From Stichopus chloronotus (Eukaryota > Echinodermata > Holothuroidea > Aspidochirotida > Stichopodidae), in contig CM037840.1 of assembly GCA_021234535.1 (NCBI GenBank), positions 27,161,020 through 27,225,019 on the forward strand: DNA of 64,000 bases. The letters are read 5' to 3'. This document shows positions 12,001 through 22,710 of the stretch, piece after piece. The notes under the pieces are model-generated. The model did not search any database, was not told the origin of the DNA, and was given only the letters and a program-made list of their open reading frames with translations. A program made the translations under genes and the position numbers. Each line of letters begins with the position of its first letter. Position 1 is the first letter of the stretch.

Positions 12001-15000
12001 CCTGAGAGGGATTCCATTGAAATGTTACCACTCTAACTTTTGTTGTATCTTTTTAATTTAAATTGATTCAAATTACACATTTTTTTTAATGGTGAGGCAT
12101 GCATTACGATGGTTAGGTCATAGGCATGTGTGTGAAAGACACAAACGTTGCTAAGCTTATGTAGAGATGGTAAAATGGTCAAAGCGTATGTCCACGAAAG
12201 CCTGATGAGTAATGTACTGCAGTTTCTTTTGATGCACTCGCAACACTAAACATTCAGGTGTGATGACATGTTAAAACTTTTAATGGGCAGCGACATTTGC
12301 AGCTCCAGCCAGGGGTACAGAGGACCACAGTAGGTTCCCCCTGGTTGGGACTTTTTATAGTCGCTGACATCCAATCTGACACAAGTTGACAAGCCCTATT
12401 GTTGAACTTTTTTTGGTGACAGTCACTACTGACAAATTTGGCAATCAACGTACACTTGTGACATAGCAAATTAATAGGCTAATATCACAATTCAATTGAA
12501 AAAGCGTGACCTTTTTCTGCATACCTCTGAATGTTGGGGAGACATTTGATATTATGTCCTCCTCCTCCTCACTGACGCTGTTGAAAAATATGCTCCCTGT
12601 CGACATCCCGGGATTACAACCCATGAACTATCCCATCATGGAAGACCAGTTTCGGATACGCAGCTTGGCCCGCTGTACAGGTATAGCTACGGTTGACGTT
12701 TAGCTAACTTGGTAATGACTGACATACTGCATACCAGCCCTCCAATACAAAACCCTCATTACCAGCCCTCCCCCCCCCCCCCCACACTTCCATCTCTTCA
12801 GGGTTTGACTCACCAGTGCTCAACTCATTGGCTTCTATGGCCCCAGATCGATCTCTGTCGTAGCGTTCGAATACTCCTTTCCACTGCTGTATGTAAGCCC
12901 ACAAGGAGCTGAATTCATGTATGGAGATGGTCCCGCTCTGGTCTCTGTCAAACAGCCCTGTCCCAATGGAAAAGTGTCAAAACAAAACAAAAAAAACAAA
13001 ACAAGCAAGTCAAGTGAAATAACTCAAATGAGACTGGACATGCTTTTCTTTGCATGTCTCAAAAATGAAAGCTAACATCAGTCACAAAACAAGTCTTCAA
13101 ACAGGCTGATGAGAGTGATGAAACTATCAGTGATGTAAAATACATGTGTCGCATATTTTTCCTTTCTCATGGAATTTTCCTCCAGTGTACCTACAATGAA
13201 GTCACATATATACTGTACTTATTGGCCCAATAATCAGTTCAATAGCTGCCGCTGCTGAATCACATGACCCCCTCGGGTGAGCTGTGGTACAGAACTTCAG
13301 ATATCAGGTGATCACGGTCTTCACCCTGTGTGACCGTGCGAACCTAGCACGACCTTTGACCTCCACTAAACATGGTGATCATTCTTTCACCCATGAGAGA
13401 AGTGAGAATCATTAAACACAAATGTGCCAAAGGTACTTCAAATTACAGTATGTTTGGCCAGTGATTGCTTTCTTCAAAGTTGTCTATAAATACATTTTTT
13501 TGTTTCCTCATTCCTCAGTGAAATGTTGCAAGTTAAATGGCATGTCCTTTGGCTTCATTTGCCCCCTCCATGGTGGATGGAAGTGAAAGGGTTGTCCTCC
13601 CAAGTAAGGAAAACAGAATGATTGGAGAACATAACTAAAACCAGAAAGCCAAAAAGGCTTTGTGATTCCTTGCGACATGGTTATATTATAACAAACATGA
13701 CTTATCCACATAACAAGTATGAGAGTTACTGCAGTTACCATTCTGGAAACAACGAATTTGCCTTTAACCCAAAATAACCTTTATTTTGGTGACCTCAAAT
13801 GACATCTGATGTCCACCAAAAGCAATAGGGATCACCTACCCAGTATGGGGAACCCACATATCAAGTATGACATCAGTCAACATTACCCTTCTGGAGATAT
13901 GTGTTAGCAAGGTTTGACCTCTGGTGACCTCAAATGACCTTTGACCTCCACCAAAAACAATAGGGATCATCTACTCAATATAACCAACCCACACATTAAG
14001 TATGACATCAGTCACAGTTACCCTTCTGGAGATATTGTGTTTCAAAGATTTTTACAGTTTGACCTCTGGTGACCTCAAATGACCTTTGACCTCCACCACA
14101 AACGAAAGGGATCATCTACTTAATATGAGCAACCCACATACTAAGTATGACACCAGTCACTGTTACCGTTCTTGAGATATTGTGTTTACAAGTTTTTACA
14201 TTTTAACCTCTGGTGACCTCAAATGAATTTTGACCTCCACCAAAAACAATAGGGATCATCTACTCACTATGACCAACCCAAACACCAAGTATGAGATCCG
14301 TCATGGTTACCCTTTTTGAGACATCGTGTTTACAAGCAGGGCGTCACACACACACATACACACACACGCACGCACGACATCACTATCGCATAGATTCCTT
14401 CTGCCTTCGACAAGGAATAAAAAAATTGGCTCTCACTCAACCCTTCCAGCAAACCCTCTAAAACATTAATAACATTAATAAATGTGATATAATTTACTGA
14501 AAAAAAATCACTCTGAGTTAACTGCACATTTAAACAGTATACATTTACAGTGAGGAGAACATTGGTGAGAAAAAATAAATAAATCAAGCAAAAAGCAGCA
14601 CAAATTGCATCTGCACTAATACGTTAGTAAGAAAAATGATAAAAGAAGGATAGAGGTTGTACACTCACGTGAACCTGCAAGGAAATTACTAATGAAGCTT
14701 GAGGTAGAGAGGGGGGAGGAGGGGGAAGGTGTGCATTTTCCACAAGGTCAGAATTACACTTGTGCTCTTGGAGGAAATAAATTAAGTGCAAACACAACTT
14801 TCCTATAAACATGAAACTATCTCCATCTGTTAAAAGCTGCAGTGCTTCCTACTCAACTTACAACGAATAAAAACAACAACGCGTTTCAGTATAGGTCAGA
14901 TACTGCTTGCCACCAAAACAGTGTCTTACGCTGCAGGCTGAATGATGACAGTTTTGGCACTCCACCACCTTGTACCTACAGTACAGTATTAACAGAACAC

Positions 15001-18000
15001 TCACCAATCATGAGGCGACATGTTTCCTGATTGAAATGTGACCAGTTTCCATTGACAAGTGCTTGCTGCAGTTCCGTGGCAGTGATCTGGCCGGATTTGT
15101 CCTGATCCACTGCAATAAACCAGGAATACAGTGTCGGGTCTATGCCTGGAGGAGGGCCAGCTGAAAGACAACACAAAGCACACATGAGAAGGATACACAC
15201 AGAGCATAGTGTACATTAACCATGCAGGTGCCTTAAAGTGGAAATCAGGATTTGACTGAGAAAATTCACCTTTACAGTAGTTGATTTTTCTTTCGAAACT
15301 GATTGTTCACCGAAATATAGAGATGTTTGGGTGGTGTTTAAAAGGCAGAAGAAACGGTAATTATTGCATTAATTACTGTTGAATGAGAACTCTTAATATT
15401 TGTCAGGTACAAAAGATAGATGTTCAGGTACAAGACGAGACCCCCTCCTCTATACGATGACCAATCACAGAGTAAAACTGAGATGACGTTATATAAATAA
15501 ACATAACCGAATGTTTACGGTTCCTTACAGTTAGTGCATTGGTTCGTTACTGTTGGTGTATTGTGCAATGCTAAGTAAACGAGTTTAGTGATAGTTGATG
15601 ATAAATACAGCACACGTAGGCTACGTATGAAACTGTTCAGCCATACCTCCTCATACCTTGAAAAGGCGATAGTAGTGAATATTCATATTTGTATTCATGA
15701 ATATGGATGTTACAGACTTTCTAAGTTCTTCACCGATTTTTTGCAAATTTGACTTGTTTCTCGAAATTGTCCACTGTTTCAAGATAATCTAGATCGTATT
15801 TGTTAGTTATACAGTAACTCATTGTGTGACACCGGTGGGGAATTGTAGTGAAATAAAGGGAGTTGTAAAATACAGCTTACACAACTTTTTGCCATATCTT
15901 TCTGCAAATCGAGTAGGAGCAGATCTATTTAACAGCTCTGTGGTAAAAAAATGATCTGCCAATTACCAATTATGTCTTATGATATCCCTTGTTCCTTTAT
16001 TTCAAGGACAGCAAAGAATTTTATACTCCCAGCGTTTTTTATTGTGGAAGCATACTATATATTTTCTTCTCCAAAAATACTGATATCACTCACCAGTGTG
16101 AAATCCAGTAATTAAGAGACAATACATAAAGGGTTAATGTAAGAAATACTGACACAGTGCAACACTCCACATCATCTATTTTGCATCTTCATCAAAATTT
16201 GAAAAGTCACACATCTCAAAAATGGTTAAAGATATGAACGAAATTCCAAACAAATGTCATTTAGAATTTCACTCTGCAACTTCTGAATGAAGACAGCTCT
16301 TTTCTACATCCATGTCACACAGTCTTTGACGTGCAGCTACACACGATACATGTATAAGCTGATAGTCTAATGGAAGTCACAGTGCACTTGCATACCAGAT
16401 TAAAGCCCACACAATCAGTGTTAGCTCAAAACATTATCATACTGTGCATCTGTATGACGGCGTTCATGACCATATGTGAGATCATGTAGAAAGGCTTCCC
16501 AATAGAGATGAACAATATGTAACATGTACAACAGTGTTCAATTGTAGCTGCATGTTTTCTCTTTCAAAACATTTGTACACTTTTTCCATGTATAGTCCTA
16601 TTAAGATAACCGATGACTTAACTTACAAATTACTCTATTTCTGGAATATTCTGTAAAATCAACAGCGCAAAGACACTTCAAATCCAGTGATGAAGTTAAG
16701 TGGTAGTCCTGGCGTATGAGACACCGAAATTCTATGCAGGACAACCAAACTTTGGTTCAAGGTTGTCCTTCCGACAACCAAATTCGGTTAGTGCTCGAAT
16801 TAATTCAGAGTTTACTTGCCAATCTGACACATACCTGAAACACGACAGGATGAAATGCGGTAATGAATTGCTAATAGCATAAAGCAAGTAATTTACTGTA
16901 TGTTACTGGTACAGCACTGTGATACACCAACATGGAAATATATACCGCAAGTCATGACATGATTTTTGGCAGGACAAATTAATTTTGAAGAAGACATACA
17001 GGTACTCATTTTACACATTCATAGTTTTGGGCTTCCAGATCAAAATGCTTAAACTTGACAACACTGAAATCTGAGGAGTTTTGAAGACTTCTTCATGACG
17101 GCACATGAGCATTGTGCACACAGGCACACAATGCTGCATGCGCCAAGAGGGAAAAAGTGAACAAAGAACAATACGACTGCGTGAAGTTGTTCATGGACAA
17201 ATGCAAGACCATGTAGATGGTGCCAATCTCAGGACTGCGAGTCCAAACTTTGGTCCCCTTGCAAACACTAAGTATCATCCAGGGAACGTCCTCACAAGAT
17301 GGGATTTCACTACAACATGGAAATGAGGATTATACTTAGGTATGGTACTTAGGTGAAGCCACATGTTACTGTACAGTCTGAATATTTATTTACCATGAGG
17401 TGGTTGTTGGCCATACCCTGGTGCACCAGGAGGCTGTTGTCCACCATACTGTTGTGCCCCATACGGTTGTCCAGGCTGTGCTCCATATGGTTGTCCAGGT
17501 TGTGCTCCATATGGTTGTCCAGGTGGTGCCCCATATGGTGCCTGAGGAGCTGGAGCACCATAACCAGGTTGTCCTGGTTGTGGGGCTCCGTATGACTGCT
17601 GGTATCCACCTGGAGGCTGGGGGATTTAGAGAGACAGATTTTGAGATGAAAAAATATATACAGCAGAAGAAACATTTAACTGCAATGAAGATGTGTTTGA
17701 ATGTTTTACTTGTTTTTTGGGTGTGTTTTTGAGGAGAGTGGTGATTACAGCCTTCAGCCTCGTGTGGAGTCAAAGTCTCCAGTGGTCGATTAAATCAAAA
17801 TACATCATAAGTAACTAGTACAGTTTTGAAGTATTGAAGTTTTCAAAAACCTATAAGACTTCAATATGGAGTTGCGGTTGCAAGCCCCCCGGTGATGAAA
17901 GCAATTTACTGTGATTGCCCTTGTTCTATTGTCGGCTAGCTTACAATGACCACACCTCCAGGTCTCAGTGTTAAAGTTTAGGGGCAGGGTATCCTGCAGT

Positions 18001-19708
18001 TGCAGGGAATACTTTAGTGATGCTGTTCAAAATTTGCCTAGCAGTTTCCAGATTTCGTACAAATTTAGAATCAGTGACCCGAAGTGACGTCAGCAAGGTA
18101 TCAGACAACTAAAAGAGTGGGTATATCATCTATGATCTATCTTTTCTTATTTTTTGGAGTTTTTTTTTGCTCTCTTTGGTATTTTAAAGTTGTGAATTTT
18201 CTGTGAAATGGACTACTGTTAGACCTGTGGAAGAAGTGAAAGAAAAATAAGTGTTAGTTTATTACTAGTGACAGAGAATGAGGACTCAGGAGGCTTCACA
18301 CCTACTGTAGTATATGAAGGTAATAGTTGCATTGTAAGTCCTAAACCTTACCCACTAAGCTAAGAGTGTGAATTTGGTGGTTGAGGGTTTGAAAATGCAT
18401 ACAAAACACATAGACCTATTCCAACCTAGTCATGTAACAATATTTATATGTTCATGTAGTATCAATAAGTATTTCTCCCCTAGCCCTGAATCATGACACC
18501 TAACCCAATCCCCTAACCCTGTTTACTAACGCTAGGCAATCCATTCATCATTCAGTCTATTTGAACAACATGAAACCCATCAAACATACCGTAGCGGTGT
18601 AGGTAAGCCAGTTCCACTCCACTGAATATGTACGATAGCCAGTGACAGTACGCATCATTTCCAGACACTGATTCTAAATCAGAGCCGCGGATTTCTTGGT
18701 TTTGTGTCACAAAATCAGTGGAAGCTCAATTATGTATAAATCTGCTGCATAGATACAGCAGGTCTAAGTTCTAAGGCCTGTTCCAGGCATTTGTATAGGC
18801 CCAACAATTTGGCATTGTGTGGCAAAATGAAATAAAATTAGGCTAGGGGCCATCACTACAAAGTACCACTACCAGTACCAGGTATTTTTTTTCCCTGCAG
18901 TTGTACCTTACAAACTGAGTAAGGCTAAGAGGCTCTGGGCCCTTGGTGTGGTATACAAGAGGTAAGGCCTACGCCATTGTTAATGCTAGGCCCTGGTATG
19001 GCCCTTACTTCAGGCCTAGAGGTAGGCTAACGTAGTGTATTGTCACGGACCCGAATTTGACGCACATCTTGTTTAACTATCCTAACACTTATCATTCCAT
19101 ATCACCGTAGCAACGCAATAGCCTACACTTTCGAACGTCAGAATCAGAGCTCACCTTGTTTGCCGTCACAAAGAATCCAATTTATTATAAAACTTACAAT
19201 ATATCGACTGTTTTTCTTCTGTTTTGGCCTTTTATAAATTTCAAAGTGAGTGTTGTTTTTTGATGAATATTTCCAGGTCCGGCTAGGGAAGCTGCTTCAA
19301 TCAGCTGTTGTCGTCTTTTCACCAAAGTGTTGTGTACATTTTCATATAACGTTAGGCTATATGACGTGACAAATTTCTTTGCAGTTCTGGTTTAATTACA
19401 TGTGCGTCAATAACGGCGACAAAGTAGAAGTTGAAGAATAAAAACATTCCTCGTTTATTATGATACAGGCCTAACTGCAGAATTTTTCGACCATTTCTCA
19501 CATATTTTACATCAACTTGAAGGGAAAGAAGTGGAGATTATTTTGGTAACACTCAATACGGATTTTGGTTAACTGGTAAAGTCAGTGTTCATTAAAACTT
19601 GTTAAGTGCGGCAAGTATAAGCCCTCCATGCTACTGCACTTAAGCAAGTGAAGGCTAGCCTTACGTTAGGCCAAACGTTAGGCTATGTGGACTTACTTGA
19701 TAAGCCAT
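8790..19708 (-). CDS. PEF1: Peflin (penta-EF-hand protein), five exons, complete
   Basis: Peflin is a cytosolic Ca2+-binding penta-EF-hand protein. In vertebrates it dimerises with ALG-2 (PDCD6) and modulates ER-to-Golgi transport and CUL3-KLHL12 substrate selection. Coding exons read on the minus strand are 19697-19708, 17394-17616, 15005-15160, 12814-12957 and 8790-9016. They sum to 762 nt (253 aa plus stop) and every junction keeps the frame. Residues 1-78 form a P/G/Q/Y-rich tail with GQPYGAQP repeats. EF1 loop is D97-E108, EF2 D134-E145 and EF3 D164-E175, all with canonical D-x-D/N-x-S-G spacing. EF4 (about 199-211) is degenerate and EF5 (about 230-243) is altered. The long Gly/Pro tail and the phrase ALVNGNW before EF2 separate it from ALG-2, sorcin and calpain. 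The length is near the vertebrate protein (about 284 aa), the difference being a shorter tail. Confidence 0.93.
9017..12813 (-). other. Peflin intron 4
   Basis: It holds a G13 run (9320-9332) and a 23-bp tandem duplication at 10019-10064, and otherwise AT-rich sequence without a supported gene. Open frames at 10931-11421 and 11542-11997 lack domains. Confidence 0.8.
12814..12957 (-). CDS. PEF1: Peflin exon 4 (EF2-EF3)
   Basis: The acceptor CCATTGGGACAG precedes 12957 and the donor GTGAGT follows 12814. It encodes [15 protein letters not shown] (EF2), the linker [16 protein letters not shown] and [14 protein letters not shown] (EF3). Both loops are canonical. It starts and ends in phase 1. 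Confidence 0.94.
12958..15004 (-). other. Peflin intron 3, carrying element C
   Basis: This intron contains a C-rich flank, a lone DR1-like core at about 13351 (GACCTTTGACCTCCACT) and the complete repeat element at 13637-14428. No other feature is supported. Confidence 0.8.
13637..14428 (+). mobile_element. HINE-like non-autonomous element (element C)
   Basis: A compact (~0.8 kb), apparently complete relative of the element at 3600-5945. Its left end is AGAAAGCCAAAAAGGCTT followed by GTGATTCCTTGC. Its centre has four ~146-bp tandem units, then an AC run at about 14345-14374. Its right end is GACATCACTATCGCATAG, an imperfect hairpin GATTCCTTCTGCC/GACAAGGAAT and an A run. Perfect TGACCTTTGACCT cores lie at 13935-13947 and 14080-14092. 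It inserted antisense in peflin intron 3. The Helentron/HINE assignment rests on the order of parts only, because no Rep/helicase gene is visible. Confidence 0.65.
15005..15160 (-). CDS. PEF1: Peflin exon 3 (EF1)
   Basis: The acceptor TTGTCTTTCAG lies before 15160 and the donor GTGAGT after 15005. It encodes [20 protein letters not shown] and the rest of the EF1 loop, then [19 protein letters not shown], a peflin-specific signature. It starts and ends in phase 1. Confidence 0.94.
15161..17393 (-). other. Peflin intron 2
   Basis: AT-rich intron with no feature that I can support. Short imperfect duplications around AACCAAACTTTGGTT and AACCAAATTCGGTT (about 16742-16790) are the only visible structure. 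Confidence 0.75.
17394..17616 (-). CDS. PEF1: Peflin exon 2 (Pro/Gly/Gln/Tyr-rich tail)
   Basis: The acceptor AAATCCCCCAG precedes 17616 and the donor GTAAAT follows 17394. It encodes a low-complexity tail beginning [20 protein letters not shown], with three near-identical GQPYGAQ(P/Q) octapeptides. It ends in phase 1. The plus-strand open frame over the same bases is only its shadow. Confidence 0.92.
17617..19696 (-). other. Peflin intron 1
   Basis: First intron, just over 2 kb, with no recognisable gene inside. Promoter-proximal enhancers are possible, but none can be read reliably. Confidence 0.75.
19697..19708 (-). CDS. PEF1: Peflin exon 1, coding part (MAYQ)
   Basis: The coding piece is only 12 nt: ATG GCT TAT CAA followed directly by the strong donor GTAAGT. 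It joins in phase 0 to exon 2 and gives [11 protein letters not shown], typical of peflin N-termini. It is too short for ORF detection. The start is chosen because it is the nearest upstream ATG with a consensus donor in the right phase. Confidence 0.8.
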
Positions 19709-20940
19709 AACGCTTTCACGGATGTGAGTCGCTTTATCGGAGTTGTCGATGTCTCACGTAATACCAGTGTACTGCCTGTCGATGTCAATGCGTTATCTGA
19801 AGTCAATTTATGAGAAAAGGATACCTTCAATGTGGATTAATCATCGAGTACAGTTAGACTGCAATGCGTTTCACTGTTCGCAAAGGGCCTCTTTAAGGGG
19901 TGCGTATGCTACATTAAGCACCCTAACTTAGGCGTATACGATATACATATAGTCATCAACAATGCAGTGCATGATTCACTGTACTTCTACGTACATCACT
20001 GCCTTCAGGGCGCACGTAACAATTATATGTGCATGCAACAACAGACTGCCTGTGCCACATTGTAATGTACGCCGAAAAGTTTTGAGATGATTTGTTAGTG
20101 ATGATCCACAATGCTGGGAAGGGAGACGATCGAATGACGATGGGGAAATATGACGATGGGGAAATATCTCAGATGGAAAAGAGTTTGAAACTTCATTTTT
20201 GCTCATAATACTTTGTTTTGTGTGTTCTGAGAGATATGGGAAGAGTATGCCTTCACCGCGAGAAAAAATCAACTAAGCCTCACAGGCTTATAGAAGTTTG
20301 CCACACCCTTCCAAACACCTCAAGCCAAGAAAGGATACTGCCTCACTGACTAGACAGGGATAGGTACTGTTTTTTAAAATAGTTGCAACTTGTAATTCAT
20401 CTGAGGTCACGTAAAGTCAGAATCTGAACGCTAATCCTAATCTTAATCCTAGGTACGAAAAAGGGAAAGGTACCAGTGGCGGGCGAGTACTATATTTAAG
20501 ATCCAGGATCCATTTATTTCGCTGTTGAGATGTGTAAGAAGAACCCACTAGAATGTATGTAAGATCTTTCTGATTGAACATCAACATTAGAACTGTCACA
20601 GGTCAGAAAAGGAGGGGGTCTTATTTTGGCTGTGGTACCTGTAGTAGTGAAGAAGGACGCGCTTGACAGCGAGGCTAATTGTTGCATCAGTGTACGGTTA
20701 CCAAGATGAACGGGTTGGTCGGCCCGGCAGCCTAAAGGAAGTCAGTGAGCAATGAACAGAGCTTGGGGGCCGTCGTCTGGCACTATAAGGGGAGAATCGC
20801 TGAAGGAATCACTTAGGTTAGGGTCTAGTTGTAGGTACATGAAGTCTTTGATAAGGCGGGGGTGGGAGGAGGTTAGAGTTTGGTAATACTTTAATCAGGG
20901 GCGGGATGTCTGAAAGTGGGGGGCAAAGCTTGACAGACGA
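19709..20940. other. Upstream region of peflin
   Basis: This should contain the peflin 5' UTR and promoter (reading leftward), but no TATA or other core element is clear. A 16-bp direct duplication (ATGACGATGGGGAAAT) lies at about 20135-20170. Nothing else is supported. Confidence 0.5.
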
Positions 20941-20941
20941 C

Positions 20942-21093
20942 CAAACGGCGGCGAAGGGGCGACGCGAGCACGACGCGCTCGCCCCAAAGGTGTGGGGTCT
21001 AGGGGGCCGCGCCAGGGCCCCTGGTGGGGTCAATTAGGGGCAAAGCCCCGGTGGGGGTCCAGGGGGCGAAGCCCCCGGAAGCTCCGGGGTATT
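20942..21093. repeat. GC-rich palindrome-containing repeat block
   Basis: About 150 bp are strikingly GC-rich within AT-rich surroundings. They include CGCGAGCACGACGCGCTCGC, GGGGCAAAGCCCCGG and GGGGGCGAAGCCCCC, all short inverted repeats able to form hairpins. The block ends about 12 bp before the left terminus of the 7.65-kb element. Its class is unknown; it may be an unrelated dispersed repeat or an insertion target. Confidence 0.7.
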
Positions 21094-21969
21094 TACGAGA
21101 TTGTCCCAGCAAACACAAAACATTTTTAGAATATTTTTGAAAAAGCGTAAGAATGTCATTTGAAAACATGTTTGTAAAACGTTTTAAAAATGTTATTTAA
21201 ATATCGTATGGTAACATTGCAATGTTTTGCAAATGTTATATAAATGTTGTCGTTGTAACATTTCATTCACATGTTTGGTTAACGTCTTAAAAATATTTTT
21301 TGAAGACAAAATAAAAAGACATAAAAAGTGAAATATGAAAACAAATTCACGTAATGTTGCTTCGCCACTTACATCTCGATATGATCAAAGTAAATGTGAT
21401 TAAAATATTGGTGAAATTTGGTGTAAGTAGCATAATGTTATTAAAACGTTTCAAAAACATTTTGATTTATAAAACAATATTTTAAGGACATTATCGAAAT
21501 GTTCTCATCAGGAAGTTTTTTAATAACTTAAAATTGTTCTTAAAGACTTCATGTAAAACTTTAGCCGTTATTTTCAAAGGGGAGCATTAATATTTCAAAA
21601 CATCATTAAAATATTTGCTCTCAGTTTGCAAATGTTTCAATACTGTTTACAGAACATTTTCCTGCAAAGGTTTTATTCAATGTTATAAAAATATCGTTAA
21701 AATGTGATTGAGTAATAAAACCTTACTATTGATTATACATCCTTGCACATTCTCGACAACTAGGTTATTTACACATGAGCGACTTCCACCGGCCACCAGT
21801 AAAGAAATGATTTTCCGACCAGTATTACTCCATGCACTTGACAAGTTTTCAAAATAGAAAAACCATTATTTGGATGTTGACAAAATGTTTCACAACATGC
21901 TAAGATGTTGCAATAACGTGGTGTTAAAATGTTATGAAAACATTTTGCTTAATGTTTTAAAAACGTTTA

Positions 21970-22710
21970 AATGTTGAGTCTCTAGGGAAGCCCAATATCA
22001 TTTTGACGATGTTTTCCATGACATGATTTAGATATCATTTTGATGTTTGTACAACATCACAGACGATGTTTAAAATGTTATGAAAACATTACTTTAGAAC
22101 GTTTTAAAACCGTTTAATGTCCCAATAATATTTTGACGATGTTTTATATGACATTATTTAGTTATCATTTTGGTGTTTTTGCAACATCACAGACAATTTT
22201 TAAAATGTTATTTAAACATTATTTTAAAACCTTTTAAAACGGTATATGGTGAGTCGCTAGAAAAGCCCAATAATATTTTGACGATGTTTTACATGACATT
22301 ATTTAGATATCATTTTGATGTTTGTTTCAACATCACAGACAATCTTTAAAATGTTATGAAAACATTATTTTAAAATGTTTCAAAAACGTTAAATGTTGAG
22401 TCGCCAGATAAGCTCAATAGCATTTTGACGATGTTTTATATGACATTATTTAGTTATCATTTTGATGTTTGTTCTACATCACATACAATCTTTAAAATGT
22501 TATTAAAACATTATTTTAAAACCTTTTAAAACGGCATATGTTGAGCCGCTAGAAAAACCCAATAATATTTTGGCAATGGTTTATGTGACATTCTTTAGAT
22601 ATCATTTTAATGTTTGTACAACATCACAGACAATCTTTACAGTGTTATGAAAACATTATTTTAAAATGTTTTAAAAACGTTAAATGTTGAGTTGCCAGAA
22701 AAGCTCAATT
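21970..22710 (+). repeat. Left tandem array, ~145-bp units
   Basis: About five to six units. Each contains ATGTTGAGTCGCTAGAAAAG, CCCAATAATATTTTGACGATG, ACATTATTTAGATATCATTT and CAACATCACAGACAAT. Landmarks recur near 21971, 22115, 22248, 22393, 22538 and 22684. The second unit lacks part of the GAGTCGCTAG segment. Confidence 0.9.

Noticed and set aside
5160..14340. Regularly spaced ~150-bp repeats considered as a CRISPR-like array
   Set aside because: The whole unit repeats with no unique spacers, and the genome is eukaryotic; they are minisatellites inside mobile elements.
17400..17732. 110-codon plus-strand frame rich in V/H/Q
   Set aside because: Antisense shadow of the repetitive peflin exon 2.
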